A stretch of 64,000 bases of DNA, from assembly GCA_963530295.1 (NCBI GenBank), contig CAUSCF010000011.1:4286-68285 (forward strand), read 5' to 3'. Below the pieces are notes generated by a model that worked only from the letters and a program-made list of their open reading frames with translations, was not told where the DNA came from and made no database searches. Position numbers and translations under genes: made by a program. The DNA comes from JABCPE02 sp963530295 (GTDB taxonomy: Bacteria > Bacteroidota > Bacteroidia > Flavobacteriales > Weeksellaceae). Positions within the stretch are counted from its first letter, which is position 1; every line of letters begins with the position of its first letter. Shown here piece after piece: positions 8,064-15,509 of this stretch.

Positions 8064-9458
8064 TTATTTCACTCCGTGCATCAGTTTCAGAATTACTTTA
8101 TTAAGTAATATCAGTAAAACTCCACATACACTCACAAATCCTGCGATGTAGGTAAAGACCTCTCCTGCGCCCATAGTTTCTACATAAGAAGCAATATACC
8201 CTCCTACGATATTAGCAAAGAATGATGACAACATCCATACCGCCATAAGCACAGAGGCCAATTTAGGAGGCGAAAGTTTAGTCACCACTGAAAGTCCCAC
8301 TGGTGAAATACAAAGTTCTCCAATAGTATGAAGTAAATAAGTCATTATCAACCACATAAGAGCAGCTTTGTTATTCACATCATCCACATCTCCATTAGCA
8401 CTTCTTTCTGCTACCGCTCCTATCATAAATAAAAATCCAACACCAAGAATAATCATCCCCACACCCATTTTCACAGGAGTTGTTAGTCTTCGCCCAATCG
8501 GAGAAGCCCAAAACAAAGTAAATAATGGAGCTAAAGTTACTATAAACAGCGGATTCACAGACTGGAACCAAGAAGTAGGAATTTCAAAAGAACCGATACT
8601 TCTGTCAATATATTTATCTGTATATAATGATAATGAAGAACCTGCTTGCTCAAATCCTGCCCAGAAGAATACTGCAAAAATCAATAAAATAAAGATTACA
8701 GAAATACGCTGTTTTTCATCTTTTTCATCTAATTCTTTTCCAGTTTCTGGGTTTATAGATTTTTGAACTTTTGCAACTTCAGTATCTGAAACTGCTCCAA
8801 CAGGTTTTGTTCCTAAATCACCTAAATACTTAGTCCCTAACAAATTAAATATCACCTGTCCTAACAGCATACCTATCCCAGACACCAAGAATCCATATCT
8901 ATACCCATAGGAAATAGAACCATCCTCATTGGTTGTAGCAAACATATTGTCTGTAACAACTCCTATTATTAGTGGTGCAATCATTGCCCCAAGGTTTATC
9001 CCCATATAGAAAATCGTAAATGCAGCATCTCTTCTGCTATCACCATCTTTATACAGACCTCCTACCAAAGTAGAAATATTAGGTTTGAAGAAACCATTTC
9101 CTATAATTAGTAATAACAAACCAATATAAAGCCCCGTCGTACTATTCAATCCAAATAGAGTGAACTGCCCCAGCATCATCGTAATACCTCCTATCGTTAC
9201 AGCCAGCCTTTTCCCCAAGTATCTATCAGCCAGCCAACCACCAATCAATGGTGTAAAATACACGAAACCCGTAAAGTATCCATACAACAACATTGCATAT
9301 TTTTCATCCATTCCTAAGCCTCCCTCTATGAACTTTTTAGTAAGGTAAAGAATAAGTATCGCACGCATTCCGTAATAACTGAAACGCTCCCACATCTCAG
9401 TAAAAAACAAGAGGTAAAGTCCTTTAGGATGTCCCTTCTTCTGTTGAACTACTTCCAT
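8064..9458 (-). CDS. POT/PTR2 family proton-dependent peptide transporter
   Basis: 464 residues with about twelve to fourteen hydrophobic segments. The family motif ExxERFxYY is at residues 21-29 (EMWERFSYYG), followed by FTPLIGGWLADRYLGKRLAVTIGG, the PTR2 signature region. It imports di- and tripeptides with protons across the inner membrane. Such carriers suit peptide-feeding flavobacteria, and the window also encodes M42, M3 and S9 peptidases. It is transcribed alone, with promoter at 9485-9516 and terminator at 8014-8041. Confidence 0.94.
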   Translation of the reverse strand: MEVVQQKKGHPKGLYLLFFTEMWERFSYYGMRAILILYLTKKFIEGGLGMDEKYAMLLYGYFTGFVYFTPLIGGWLADRYLGKRLAVTIGGITMMLGQFTLFGLNSTTGLYIGLLLLIIGNGFFKPNISTLVGGLYKDGDSRRDAAFTIFYMGINLGAMIAPLIIGVVTDNMFATTNEDGSISYGYRYGFLVSGIGMLLGQVIFNLLGTKYLGDLGTKPVGAVSDTEVAKVQKSINPETGKELDEKDEKQRISVIFILLIFAVFFWAGFEQAGSSLSLYTDKYIDRSIGSFEIPTSWFQSVNPLFIVTLAPLFTLFWASPIGRRLTTPVKMGVGMIILGVGFLFMIGAVAERSANGDVDDVNNKAALMWLIMTYLLHTIGELCISPVGLSVVTKLSPPKLASVLMAVWMLSSFFANIVGGYIASYVETMGAGEVFTYIAGFVSVCGVLLILLNKVILKLMHGVK

Positions 9459-9484
9459 AATGATTTATTATATTTTTTGGATAG

Positions 9485-9516
9485 CAAATATAAAACTATT
9501 TTTTAGAATTAAACAA
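9485..9516 (-). promoter_or_regulatory. Promoter of the POT gene (TTG - 21 bp - TATATTTG)
   Basis: On the minus strand TTG at 9514-9516 is followed by a 21-bp spacer and TATATTTG at 9485-9492, 27 bp before the ATG. The -33 element lies just past the stop codon of the merR-type gene. Confidence 0.65.
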
Positions 9517-9521
9517 TATAT

Positions 9522-9866
9522 TCATGCCTGTTCTTTATCAATTAGTGAATTTTTTAGCTTATTTAGTTCACTTTTAACAAATTCCAACCTTTCTATGATA
9601 TTTACACTTTCCTCTATTTTATCATTGGTTACCAACGCAATACGGGCTCCATCCAGCGTGTAGCCTTTTTCCTTGACCAAATGATAAATAATCTTCAAGT
9701 TTTTAATATCCTCCGGCGTGAAATAGCGGGTTCCTTTCTTGTTTTTTTTAGGATTGAGAATGGGAAATTCTTTCTCCCAATAGCGGAGCAGTGATGCATT
9801 GACTCCGAAAGCCAGCGCCACCTCTCCTATCGAATAATACAGTTTATCTGGAAGATTGATTTTCAT
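9522..9866 (-). CDS. MerR family transcriptional regulator
   Basis: 114 residues. The N-terminal winged helix reads YYSIGEVALAFGVNASLLRYWEKEFPILNPKKNKKGTR, typical of MerR, including the GTR-Y-F turn before the wing. A leucine-rich coiled coil occupies the last 40 residues. There is no cysteine-bearing effector domain, so the inducer is unknown. It starts 16 bp after the stop of the M42 peptidase gene and is probably cotranscribed with it. Confidence 0.9.
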   Translation of the reverse strand: MKINLPDKLYYSIGEVALAFGVNASLLRYWEKEFPILNPKKNKKGTRYFTPEDIKNLKIIYHLVKEKGYTLDGARIALVTNDKIEESVNIIERLEFVKSELNKLKNSLIDKEQA

Positions 9867-9882
9867 AATTTTTTAATTTTTA

Positions 9883-10959
9883 CTAAAAATATTTTAGTTC
9901 TATTTTAGGTTTAATTTGTAATAAAGTATTGTAAATCAGTTTTATAATATCGATTACATCTTTCTTATCCACCATTTCTACCGTCGTATGCATGTATCTA
10001 AGTGGCAAGGAAATCAGTGCCGATGGAATCCCTCCATTAGAATAAGCAAAGGCATCTGTATCTGTTCCCGTAGCCCTGCTGCACGCTGCTCTTTGGAATG
10101 GAATGTTATTTCTCTCAGCAGTTTCTATTATCAAATCTCTCACTTTGTGATGAACTGCTGGTGCATAGGCGATTACAGGCCCTGCTCCACATTTTTGGTC
10201 GCCCTCCTTCTTTTTCTCAATCATCGGAGTGGTAGTGTCATGGGTAACATCCGTAACTATCGCAATATTTGGTTTTATACGCTCTGCTATCATCTCCGCT
10301 CCGCGAAGCCCGATTTCTTCCTGAACGGAATTGGTAATATACAACCCAAACGGCAGTTTTTTCTTGTTTTCTTTCAGCATACGAGCTACCTCGGCAATCA
10401 TGAAACCTCCCATTCTATTGTCCAATGCTCTGCAAACAAAATATCTGTCATTCAGCTCAAAAAACTCATCTGGGTAAGTAATCATACAGCCTACATGGAT
10501 GCCCAGTTCTTCCACTTCTTCCTTGGTAGTCGCTCCGCAGTCAATGAAAATATTGTCCAATTTCGGTGTCGGCTCGTTCTGATTAGCTCTTGTATGAATA
10601 GCAGGCCAGCCGAAAACTCCCTTCACTACGCCTTTTTTACCATGAATATTTACCACTTTGGATGGTGCGATGACTTGGTCTGAACCACCATTTCTAATAA
10701 CATAAATCAGTCCATCATCCGTGATATAGTTCACATACCAAGAGATTTCGTCAGCGTGGGCTTCTATCACGACTTTGAACTCAGCCTTAGGATTGATTAT
10801 TCCGTATGCTGTTCCATAATAATCCACCTCCACTTTATCCACAAAAGGGCTGATATAGTCACACCAAAGCTGCTGCCCATTTTGTTCAAACCCTGTGGGA
10901 GATGCTGTATTTAAATATTTTTCTAAAAATTCTAACGATTCTTTTTTAAATTTAGCCAT
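9883..10959 (-). CDS. M42 family metallopeptidase (glutamyl aminopeptidase/FrvX type)
   Basis: 358 residues. M42 enzymes are cytoplasmic dodecameric aminopeptidases with two metal ions. Metal and catalytic motifs are in order: VVIEAHADEISWYV, VCRALDNRMGGF, TNSVQEEIGLRGAE (catalytic Glu and metal Glu), VTDVTHDTTTP, and YMHTTVEMVDKKDV at the end. Length is normal for the family. It is the first gene of a pair with the MerR regulator and is divergent, 52 bp apart, from the DUF4294 gene. No clear promoter element was found in that short gap. Confidence 0.93.
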   Translation of the reverse strand: MAKFKKESLEFLEKYLNTASPTGFEQNGQQLWCDYISPFVDKVEVDYYGTAYGIINPKAEFKVVIEAHADEISWYVNYITDDGLIYVIRNGGSDQVIAPSKVVNIHGKKGVVKGVFGWPAIHTRANQNEPTPKLDNIFIDCGATTKEEVEELGIHVGCMITYPDEFFELNDRYFVCRALDNRMGGFMIAEVARMLKENKKKLPFGLYITNSVQEEIGLRGAEMIAERIKPNIAIVTDVTHDTTTPMIEKKKEGDQKCGAGPVIAYAPAVHHKVRDLIIETAERNNIPFQRAACSRATGTDTDAFAYSNGGIPSALISLPLRYMHTTVEMVDKKDVIDIIKLIYNTLLQIKPKIELKYF

Positions 10960-11011
10960 AAAAGGAATGATTTTTGTATTGTTGAATAAATTAAAAATTG
11001 ATGTAAAAGTA

Positions 11012-11692
11012 ATGATTTTTTATAAACTACACTATTTATTTCTTATTTGTTTCGGGCTTATTCTAAATGCTCAGGAGAAACCCAATACAGAAATGCTAAT
11101 AGATGAACACGGAAAAGAATATTATTATGACAATGTTCTGAAAGCCAAAGTTTATGAAATCGATGGAGAGCGAATAGTCATTATGGACGAACTATACCTT
11201 AGCTCAAAACCAAAATTTAACAACCAACTTGACCGAAATTATTACTTTTTCCTTAACAAAAAACTCTCTCGTGTGTATCCTCTGTTTCTCACTGCATTAG
11301 AGCAATACCGCAGTTTGCAGGCCGATATACAAAACATGAAAGGAGGAGAAAAAAGAAAACACATAAGAGAAAAACAAAAAGAACTGGCTTCACAATACGA
11401 AACCAAACTAAGGGATTTAACCACCTCCGAAGGGCAAATTTTCGCGAAACTCATGAACCGTTCCACAGGGAAAACGGTTTATGAACTGATAAAAGAACTC
11501 AAAGGCGGTTTTAATGCTTTTCTGTGGAATGTAAAAGGAAATGTAGCTGATATAGACCTTAAAAAGGAATACAATCCGCACAAATACAGAGATGATGAAT
11601 ATCTGGAAAGTCTACTGATTTCCAACTGGCAGCAGGGCTACCTAAAACCCTACGCTGGATACGAGAAATTCACTATTAAAGGAAAAGAATAA
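11012..11692 (+). CDS. DUF4294 domain-containing exported protein
   Basis: 226 residues from the ATG at 11012, which opens a hydrophobic leader (MIFYKLHYLFLICFGLILNAQ); an upstream in-frame start would overlap the divergent M42 gene. The body matches the Bacteroidota-specific DUF4294 family: DGERIVIMDELYLSSKPKF, YYFFLNKKLSRVYPLF, then a charged helix and WNVKGNVADIDLKKEYNP. Function is unknown; it is predicted periplasmic. Its stop codon sits in the arm of a shared hairpin terminator. Confidence 0.82.
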   Translation: MIFYKLHYLFLICFGLILNAQEKPNTEMLIDEHGKEYYYDNVLKAKVYEIDGERIVIMDELYLSSKPKFNNQLDRNYYFFLNKKLSRVYPLFLTALEQYRSLQADIQNMKGGEKRKHIREKQKELASQYETKLRDLTTSEGQIFAKLMNRSTGKTVYELIKELKGGFNAFLWNVKGNVADIDLKKEYNPHKYRDDEYLESLLISNWQQGYLKPYAGYEKFTIKGKE

Positions 11693-11715
11693 AATCTAAA
11701 CCTATGTTAGATTTT
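11691..11715. terminator. Shared AT-rich hairpin spanning both convergent stop codons
   Basis: Stem AAAATCTAA (11691-11699) pairs with TTAGATTTT (11707-11715) around a 7-nt loop. The left arm contains part of the DUF4294 stop (11690-11692) and the right arm begins with the stop of the GAF-domain gene (11707-11709). The stem is short and weak in GC. Confidence 0.5.
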
Positions 11716-12192
11716 CGAAGAAACTATCTCTGCTACCTTTTCTAAATAAAACACATCCGTTTCATCTAAGGTTCCATACTGCTCACTATCCACATCGAGA
11801 ACCCCTACGACTTTCCTATTCTTATCAAAAATAAGAACTACTATTTCTGATTTGGTAGCAGAGCTACAAGCGATATGACCAGGGAATTTTTCCACATCGG
11901 GAACCAGCTGGGATTTTTCCTCTTTCCAAGCCGTACCACAAACGCCCTTGCCAAACTTTATCCTAGTACAAGCTATCGGCCCTTGGAATGGAGCCAAAAC
12001 CAATTCTTCATTTTTCACCCAATAAAATCCTACCCACCACCAAGAAAAAACCTGATGAAGTGCTGAAGAAATATTAGCCAAATTAGCTGTTAAATCTGTT
12101 TCGCCCTCTACAAGAGCTTCCAACTGAGGCAATAGTGCTTCATATTTTTCTGTTTTAGTTCCGTTTTCTGGGATAAATAAATTCTCTGCCAT
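11707..12192 (-). CDS. msrC: Free methionine-(R)-sulfoxide reductase (GAF domain)
   Basis: 161 residues, a single GAF domain. The three cysteines of the fRMsr family are present as IAC75TRI, GVC85GTAW and HIAC109SSATKSE. Their spacing (10 and 24 residues) equals that of the E. coli enzyme as I recall it (84, 94, 118). The enzyme reduces free Met-R-sulfoxide using thioredoxin. It is transcribed alone, with a -7 element at 12225-12232. Confidence 0.92.
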   Translation of the reverse strand: MAENLFIPENGTKTEKYEALLPQLEALVEGETDLTANLANISSALHQVFSWWWVGFYWVKNEELVLAPFQGPIACTRIKFGKGVCGTAWKEEKSQLVPDVEKFPGHIACSSATKSEIVVLIFDKNRKVVGVLDVDSEQYGTLDETDVFYLEKVAEIVSSKI

Positions 12193-12224
12193 AATAGTTA
12201 TAAATCACACGCTAAAAATCTCCC

Positions 12225-12232
12225 CAAAATTA
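12225..12232 (-). promoter_or_regulatory. -7 element (TAATTTTG) of the fRMsr gene
   Basis: CAAAATTA on the plus strand gives TAATTTTG on the minus strand, 32 bp before the ATG at 12192. Confidence 0.5.
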
Positions 12233-12260
12233 GGGATTTTTTACAAAAATGAAATAAACT

Positions 12261-12292
12261 TTGTCTTTTCTCGTTAATTATTAGTAAGTTTG
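12261..12292 (+). promoter_or_regulatory. Promoter of the small outer-membrane protein gene (TTG - 21 bp - TAAGTTTG)
   Basis: TTG at 12261-12263, 21-bp spacer, then TAAGTTTG at 12285-12292. Both parts of the Bacteroidota consensus are present, with the ATG at 12311. Confidence 0.75.
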
Positions 12293-12310
12293 AAAAATTA
12301 AATTTTTATT

Positions 12311-12790
12311 ATGAAAAAGGTAGTAAAATTATTAAGCATTTTGATGGTGCTTTCTTTTGGATTATCAAAAATGAATGCACAGAGAGGTTCAACCTATAAC
12401 ACAGGAATTGGTATTCTTGCTGATGTAGGAGATGGGACAGTAGCAGGTCCTCATGTTAAGCATTTCTTTGCTTCAAATCATGCAGGAGAATTTGCAGTAT
12501 TATTTGGAAGAGGAGCTACTCACCTTAGCTTTATGTATCATTATGAACAACAATTTGGAGGAAGCGCAAGAGGATTAGCTTGGTACATCGGTATGGGACC
12601 TGGTATTTCTTTCTGGAAAGGTGGGGGATCTGCCACATTCTCTCTTGCTCCTGTTGCTGGTATAGATTTCAAGATTCCAGGAGCTCCACTAGGGATATTT
12701 TTCGACTGGAGACCTAGAATTTGGTTCTACACAGGAAACTCTGATTTTGATGCAGCAAGATTCGGACTTGGTATGAGAGTTACTTTCTAA
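12311..12790 (+). CDS. Small predicted outer-membrane beta-barrel protein
   Basis: 159 residues with a signal peptide ending ..SKMNAQ. The mature part is Gly- and aromatic-rich, alternates polar and hydrophobic residues (GEFAVLFGRGATHLSFMYHYEQQF, LGIFFDWRPRIWFY) and ends in GMRVTF with a terminal Phe, as outer-membrane barrels do. With about 135 mature residues it could form a small eight-strand barrel. I do not recognise a named family. It is a single-gene unit with a strong promoter and a strong terminator, which suggests high expression (inference). Confidence 0.7.
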   Translation: MKKVVKLLSILMVLSFGLSKMNAQRGSTYNTGIGILADVGDGTVAGPHVKHFFASNHAGEFAVLFGRGATHLSFMYHYEQQFGGSARGLAWYIGMGPGISFWKGGGSATFSLAPVAGIDFKIPGAPLGIFFDWRPRIWFYTGNSDFDAARFGLGMRVTF

Positions 12791-12804
12791 AAAATTAAAC
12801 TGAT

Positions 12805-12838
12805 AAACAAACCCTTAGAAAAATCTAAGGGTTTGTTT
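12805..12838. terminator. Bidirectional hairpin terminator
   Basis: Perfect 15-bp stem (12805-12819 with 12824-12838) and a 4-nt A loop. Its right edge reaches the first base of the stop codon of the convergent mnmD gene (12838-12840). Confidence 0.9.
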
Positions 12839-13509
12839 TATAATAAAATAGCATTGAGCATTTCTCGCTTTCCTTTAGGCCCTTCTAATTTTTGAACCTC
12901 AAAACCTAATTCGTGCAAAGCCCTTCTGACACTTCCTTTAGAAGAATATGTCGTCAAAAGTCCTCCTTTTCTCATTTTAGTTTTAACTAATTCAAACAAA
13001 GGCTTTTCCCATAAATCTGGCTGAACCCTTGCTCCAAAACAATCATAATACACCAAATCAATCTCGGGCAGAGTTATTTTATCCAATTCAAAAAAATCAG
13101 TTTTTATCTTTTTCAAAAAGAAATTAGGTTGAATCTGAACCAGCTTTTCCCATTCACAGCTATGAATTTCATTATAAACTTCCTTTATCACTGGATTTTC
13201 AAACAATTTTCCATAATCCAAATTTTGGGCTTCTTCCTGACTAATAGGATATTTCTCCAATGAATAGTAGTTGATTCTCAAATCCGTTGATTGCAAGAAT
13301 TTCTGCAATGTTACCAAGACATTCAGCCCTGTCCCAAAACCCATTTCCAAAATGTTGATTTCTTTTTTATCCAGTTTTTCTAATCCATTTTTTATGAAAA
13401 CATGCTCCGCCTCCTGCAATGCTCCATGGTGCGAGTGATAGCACTCATCCAGTTCTTCTATATAAAGCGTTCTGCTGTTGTCTCCTGTGGTTTTCACGAT
13501 TCTTTTCAT
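12838..13509 (-). CDS. mnmD: tRNA (mnm5s2U34) methyltransferase MnmD
   Basis: 223 residues. The stand-alone MnmD (DUF752) methyltransferase finishes the wobble uridine mnm5(s2)U of tRNAs with S-adenosylmethionine. In E. coli it is fused to an oxidase as MnmC. The SAM motif ILEMGFGTGLNVLVTL, the N-terminal YHSHHGALQEAEHVFI and the later LVYYDCFGARVQPDLW are visible. There is no oxidase domain, as usual in this phylum. A -7 element lies only 5 bp before the ATG. Confidence 0.92.
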   Translation of the reverse strand: MKRIVKTTGDNSRTLYIEELDECYHSHHGALQEAEHVFIKNGLEKLDKKEINILEMGFGTGLNVLVTLQKFLQSTDLRINYYSLEKYPISQEEAQNLDYGKLFENPVIKEVYNEIHSCEWEKLVQIQPNFFLKKIKTDFFELDKITLPEIDLVYYDCFGARVQPDLWEKPLFELVKTKMRKGGLLTTYSSKGSVRRALHELGFEVQKLEGPKGKREMLNAILL

Positions 13510-13513
13510 AAGG

Positions 13514-13521
13514 CAAAAGTA
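13514..13521 (-). promoter_or_regulatory. -7 element (TACTTTTG) of mnmD, possibly giving a leaderless mRNA
   Basis: TACTTTTG on the minus strand ends 5 bp before the ATG at 13509, so transcription would begin at or next to the start codon. No -33 TTG was seen, so the call is tentative. Confidence 0.4.
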
Positions 13522-13544
13522 AAACTTATTTTAAAATAAATGAT

Positions 13545-13552
13545 TACCTTTG
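13545..13552 (+). promoter_or_regulatory. -7 element (TACCTTTG) of ilvE
   Basis: Exact match to TAnnTTTG 27 bp before the ATG at 13580. Confidence 0.6.
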
Positions 13553-13579
13553 TAGTTCATCAATTAAAGTTTTATTACT

Positions 13580-14641
13580 ATGATTATTCAAAAAGTAGAA
13601 AAATCTCGCTTAGAGACTATTGACAAGGACAACTTAACTTTCGGAAGTGGTTTTACAGACCACATGATAGTTTGTGAATACGAAAACGGAAAATGGGGTG
13701 AGCCTAGACTTATGCCTTATGGAAAAATGGAGTTTTCTCCTGCTATGATGGGAGTACACTATGGTCAGGCTTGTTTCGAAGGAATGAAAGCCTACAAGGA
13801 CAAAGACGACAATGTTTTCTTATTCCGTCCAGAAAAGAACTTCGCAAGAATTAACAAATCTACCAAGCGACTCGCTATGCCTGCCATTCCAGAAGAAGTT
13901 TTCATGGAAGGATTAAAGGCTTTGGTAGATATAGAGAGAAACTGGGTGCCTTTCGGAGAAGGGTTTTCACTATATCTTAGACCTGTAATCTTCGCTACTG
14001 AAGAAGCGCTTATGGCTAGACCTGCTAACAAATATATGTTTGCTATCTTGGCTACCGTTGCTAAAAGCTACTACACAGCGCCTGTTTCTGCAAAAATATC
14101 TGACTACTACTCTAGAGCTGCGAATGGCGGGGTTGGATTTGCTAAAGCTGCGGGTAACTACGCTGGAGCATTCTACCCTACACAATTAGCAAACGAGGAA
14201 GGATACCAGCAGATTATCTGGACAGATGATGCTACTCATAAATACTTCGAAGAAAGTGGAACGATGAATGTAATGGTAAGAATAGGCGACACTATCTACA
14301 CTCCTAAAACTTCTGATAGAATTCTAGATGGGGTTACCAGAGACAGTATTATCCAGCTGGCACAAAGAAGAGGTATCAATGTAGTAGTAGGCGACATCGC
14401 TGTAGAAGATGTAATCAATGCCCATAGAAATGGAACTCTTAAAGAAGTATGGGGAGTGGGAACTGCTGTAGTTACTAGCTCTTTCGAAGCTATTGGCTAC
14501 AATGATGAAAGACTTGAATTGCCTAAACTAAGCGAGGAGGAAAGTTTTGCTCTTACTCTAAAAAGAGACCTCATCAACATACAAACTAACCTAGCCGAAG
14601 ATCCTTTCGGATGGAGAGTTTTAGTTGAGAAAAAATACTAA
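13580..14641 (+). CDS. ilvE: Branched-chain amino acid aminotransferase
   Basis: 353 residues, a fold-type IV PLP enzyme of the longer (class II-like) BCAT group. Visible motifs are FSPAMMGVHYGQACFEGMKAY near the N-terminus, LYLRPVIFAT, the PLP lysine K189 in GFAKAAGNYAGAFYPT, and EVWGVGTAVVTS. It interconverts Leu, Ile and Val with their 2-oxo acids using glutamate/2-oxoglutarate. It is transcribed alone, with no ilv or leu biosynthesis genes next to it, so a catabolic or dual role is possible. Confidence 0.96.
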   Translation: MIIQKVEKSRLETIDKDNLTFGSGFTDHMIVCEYENGKWGEPRLMPYGKMEFSPAMMGVHYGQACFEGMKAYKDKDDNVFLFRPEKNFARINKSTKRLAMPAIPEEVFMEGLKALVDIERNWVPFGEGFSLYLRPVIFATEEALMARPANKYMFAILATVAKSYYTAPVSAKISDYYSRAANGGVGFAKAAGNYAGAFYPTQLANEEGYQQIIWTDDATHKYFEESGTMNVMVRIGDTIYTPKTSDRILDGVTRDSIIQLAQRRGINVVVGDIAVEDVINAHRNGTLKEVWGVGTAVVTSSFEAIGYNDERLELPKLSEEESFALTLKRDLINIQTNLAEDPFGWRVLVEKKY

Positions 14642-14650
14642 TTAAATATT

Positions 14651-14689
14651 AAAATAAAAATTCCTATTTCTTATGGGGATTTTTATTTT
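14651..14689 (+). terminator. Hairpin terminator of ilvE
   Basis: Near-perfect stem of the AAAATAAAAATTCC type against GGGGATTTTTATTTT (14651-14664 with 14675-14689) with about a 10-nt loop, 10 bp after the ilvE stop. Confidence 0.65.
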
Positions 14690-14700
14690 GCACTAAAATA

Positions 14701-14732
14701 AAAAATCGCTTAGATAAACTAAACGATTTTTT
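14701..14732 (-). terminator. Hairpin terminator of the PepSY-like lipoprotein gene
   Basis: AAAAATCG..TTAG pairs with CTAA..CGATTTTT around a short loop, with one C/A mismatch. It lies 26 bp past the stop of the minus-strand gene. It is separate from the ilvE hairpin, so each of the convergent genes has its own. Confidence 0.6.
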
Positions 14733-14757
14733 ATAATTATTTTCCTTTTACTGAAAA

Positions 14758-15360
14758 TTAAGCAGCTGTACCATCTGCTTTATACTTAGCAACAGCTCCA
14801 CCTTGGAATGTTATTGTATAAACATCAGCAGTTGATATTTCTATCTTAACAATATTAGTGATAGAATTTGCAGAAGCTCTAATAGCAGCATTAACAGGTG
14901 CTGGTAAGTAATTCCAAACTGAATATTTTAATACATTTGCCTTTCCATCAACATATGCCCATGTACCATCTTGTTTGAATCCAAGCTCAATTCCATTTGA
15001 TAAAACTACATGATAAACAGCTCCATTAGCAGCGTTTGCTGTAGCTGATTTTGTCACAGATGTAACAGATACTCCTGTATAAACCTCTGATGAAGCAAAA
15101 GGATTTGGTGTATTTTTAGTAGTATAACCAGAACCTGCATCATAAATTTTTTCTCCTAACATTGAGGCGATCAAGTGATCTGCTTGTTTTGGAAGATCTG
15201 ATCTCTGTAATGCTGGTGCTGGAGGTGTTGGAGTTGGAGTTGGTGTCGGAGTCGGAGTCGGTGTCACCTGTGCTTCTGGTAAACTATCATCTCTATTACA
15301 AGATACTGATGAAAATCCTATTGCTAATAAGCAACCTAAAACTAAAACTGTCTTTTTCAT
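14758..15360 (-). CDS. PepSY-like domain lipoprotein with a Thr-Pro repeat linker
   Basis: 200 residues. A type II signal peptide ends at the lipobox SSVSC (Cys21). A proline linker follows, with seven tandem TP dipeptides. The C-terminal ~140 residues contain two segments of the form GIELGFKQDGTWAYVDGK and ..YTITFQGGAVAKYKADGT, typical of the 'putative beta-lactamase-inhibitor-like' PepSY-like domain of Bacteroidota. It is probably anchored to a membrane and held off it by the stiff linker; the function is unknown. Codons for the linker form a 6-bp minisatellite. Confidence 0.7.
   Translation of the reverse strand: MKKTVLVLGCLLAIGFSSVSCNRDDSLPEAQVTPTPTPTPTPTPTPPAPALQRSDLPKQADHLIASMLGEKIYDAGSGYTTKNTPNPFASSEVYTGVSVTSVTKSATANAANGAVYHVVLSNGIELGFKQDGTWAYVDGKANVLKYSVWNYLPAPVNAAIRASANSITNIVKIEISTADVYTITFQGGAVAKYKADGTAA
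15227..15268 (-). repeat. 6-bp minisatellite encoding the TP linker
   Basis: Seven consecutive hexamers on the plus strand: GTTGGA x2, GTTGGT, GTCGGA x2, GTCGGT, GTCACC. Because the unit is 6 bp, unit gain or loss would change linker length by two residues without a frameshift. Confidence 0.85.
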
Positions 15361-15394
15361 TGTGTTCTAAATTTTAAATAATTAATAATATATG

Positions 15395-15402
15395 CAAATA
15401 TA
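15395..15402 (-). promoter_or_regulatory. -7 element (TATATTTG) of the PepSY-like lipoprotein gene
   Basis: Exact match on the minus strand, 34 bp upstream of the ATG at 15360. A TTG at 15418-15420 is present but with a short 15-bp spacer. Confidence 0.5.
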
Positions 15403-15485
15403 ATATTTTTTTCGTAACAAAAAAGACTTTCATCATTTTTTAATATATTATTAACGCTCTGCTCTTTCCAAAATCAAAAAATAAG

Positions 15486-15493
15486 TATTTTTG
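15486..15493 (+). promoter_or_regulatory. -7 element (TATTTTTG) of uvrB
   Basis: TAnnTTTG match 16 bp upstream of the ATG at 15510. Confidence 0.5.
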
Positions 15494-15509
15494 TAAAAAT
15501 TAAGTTTTA

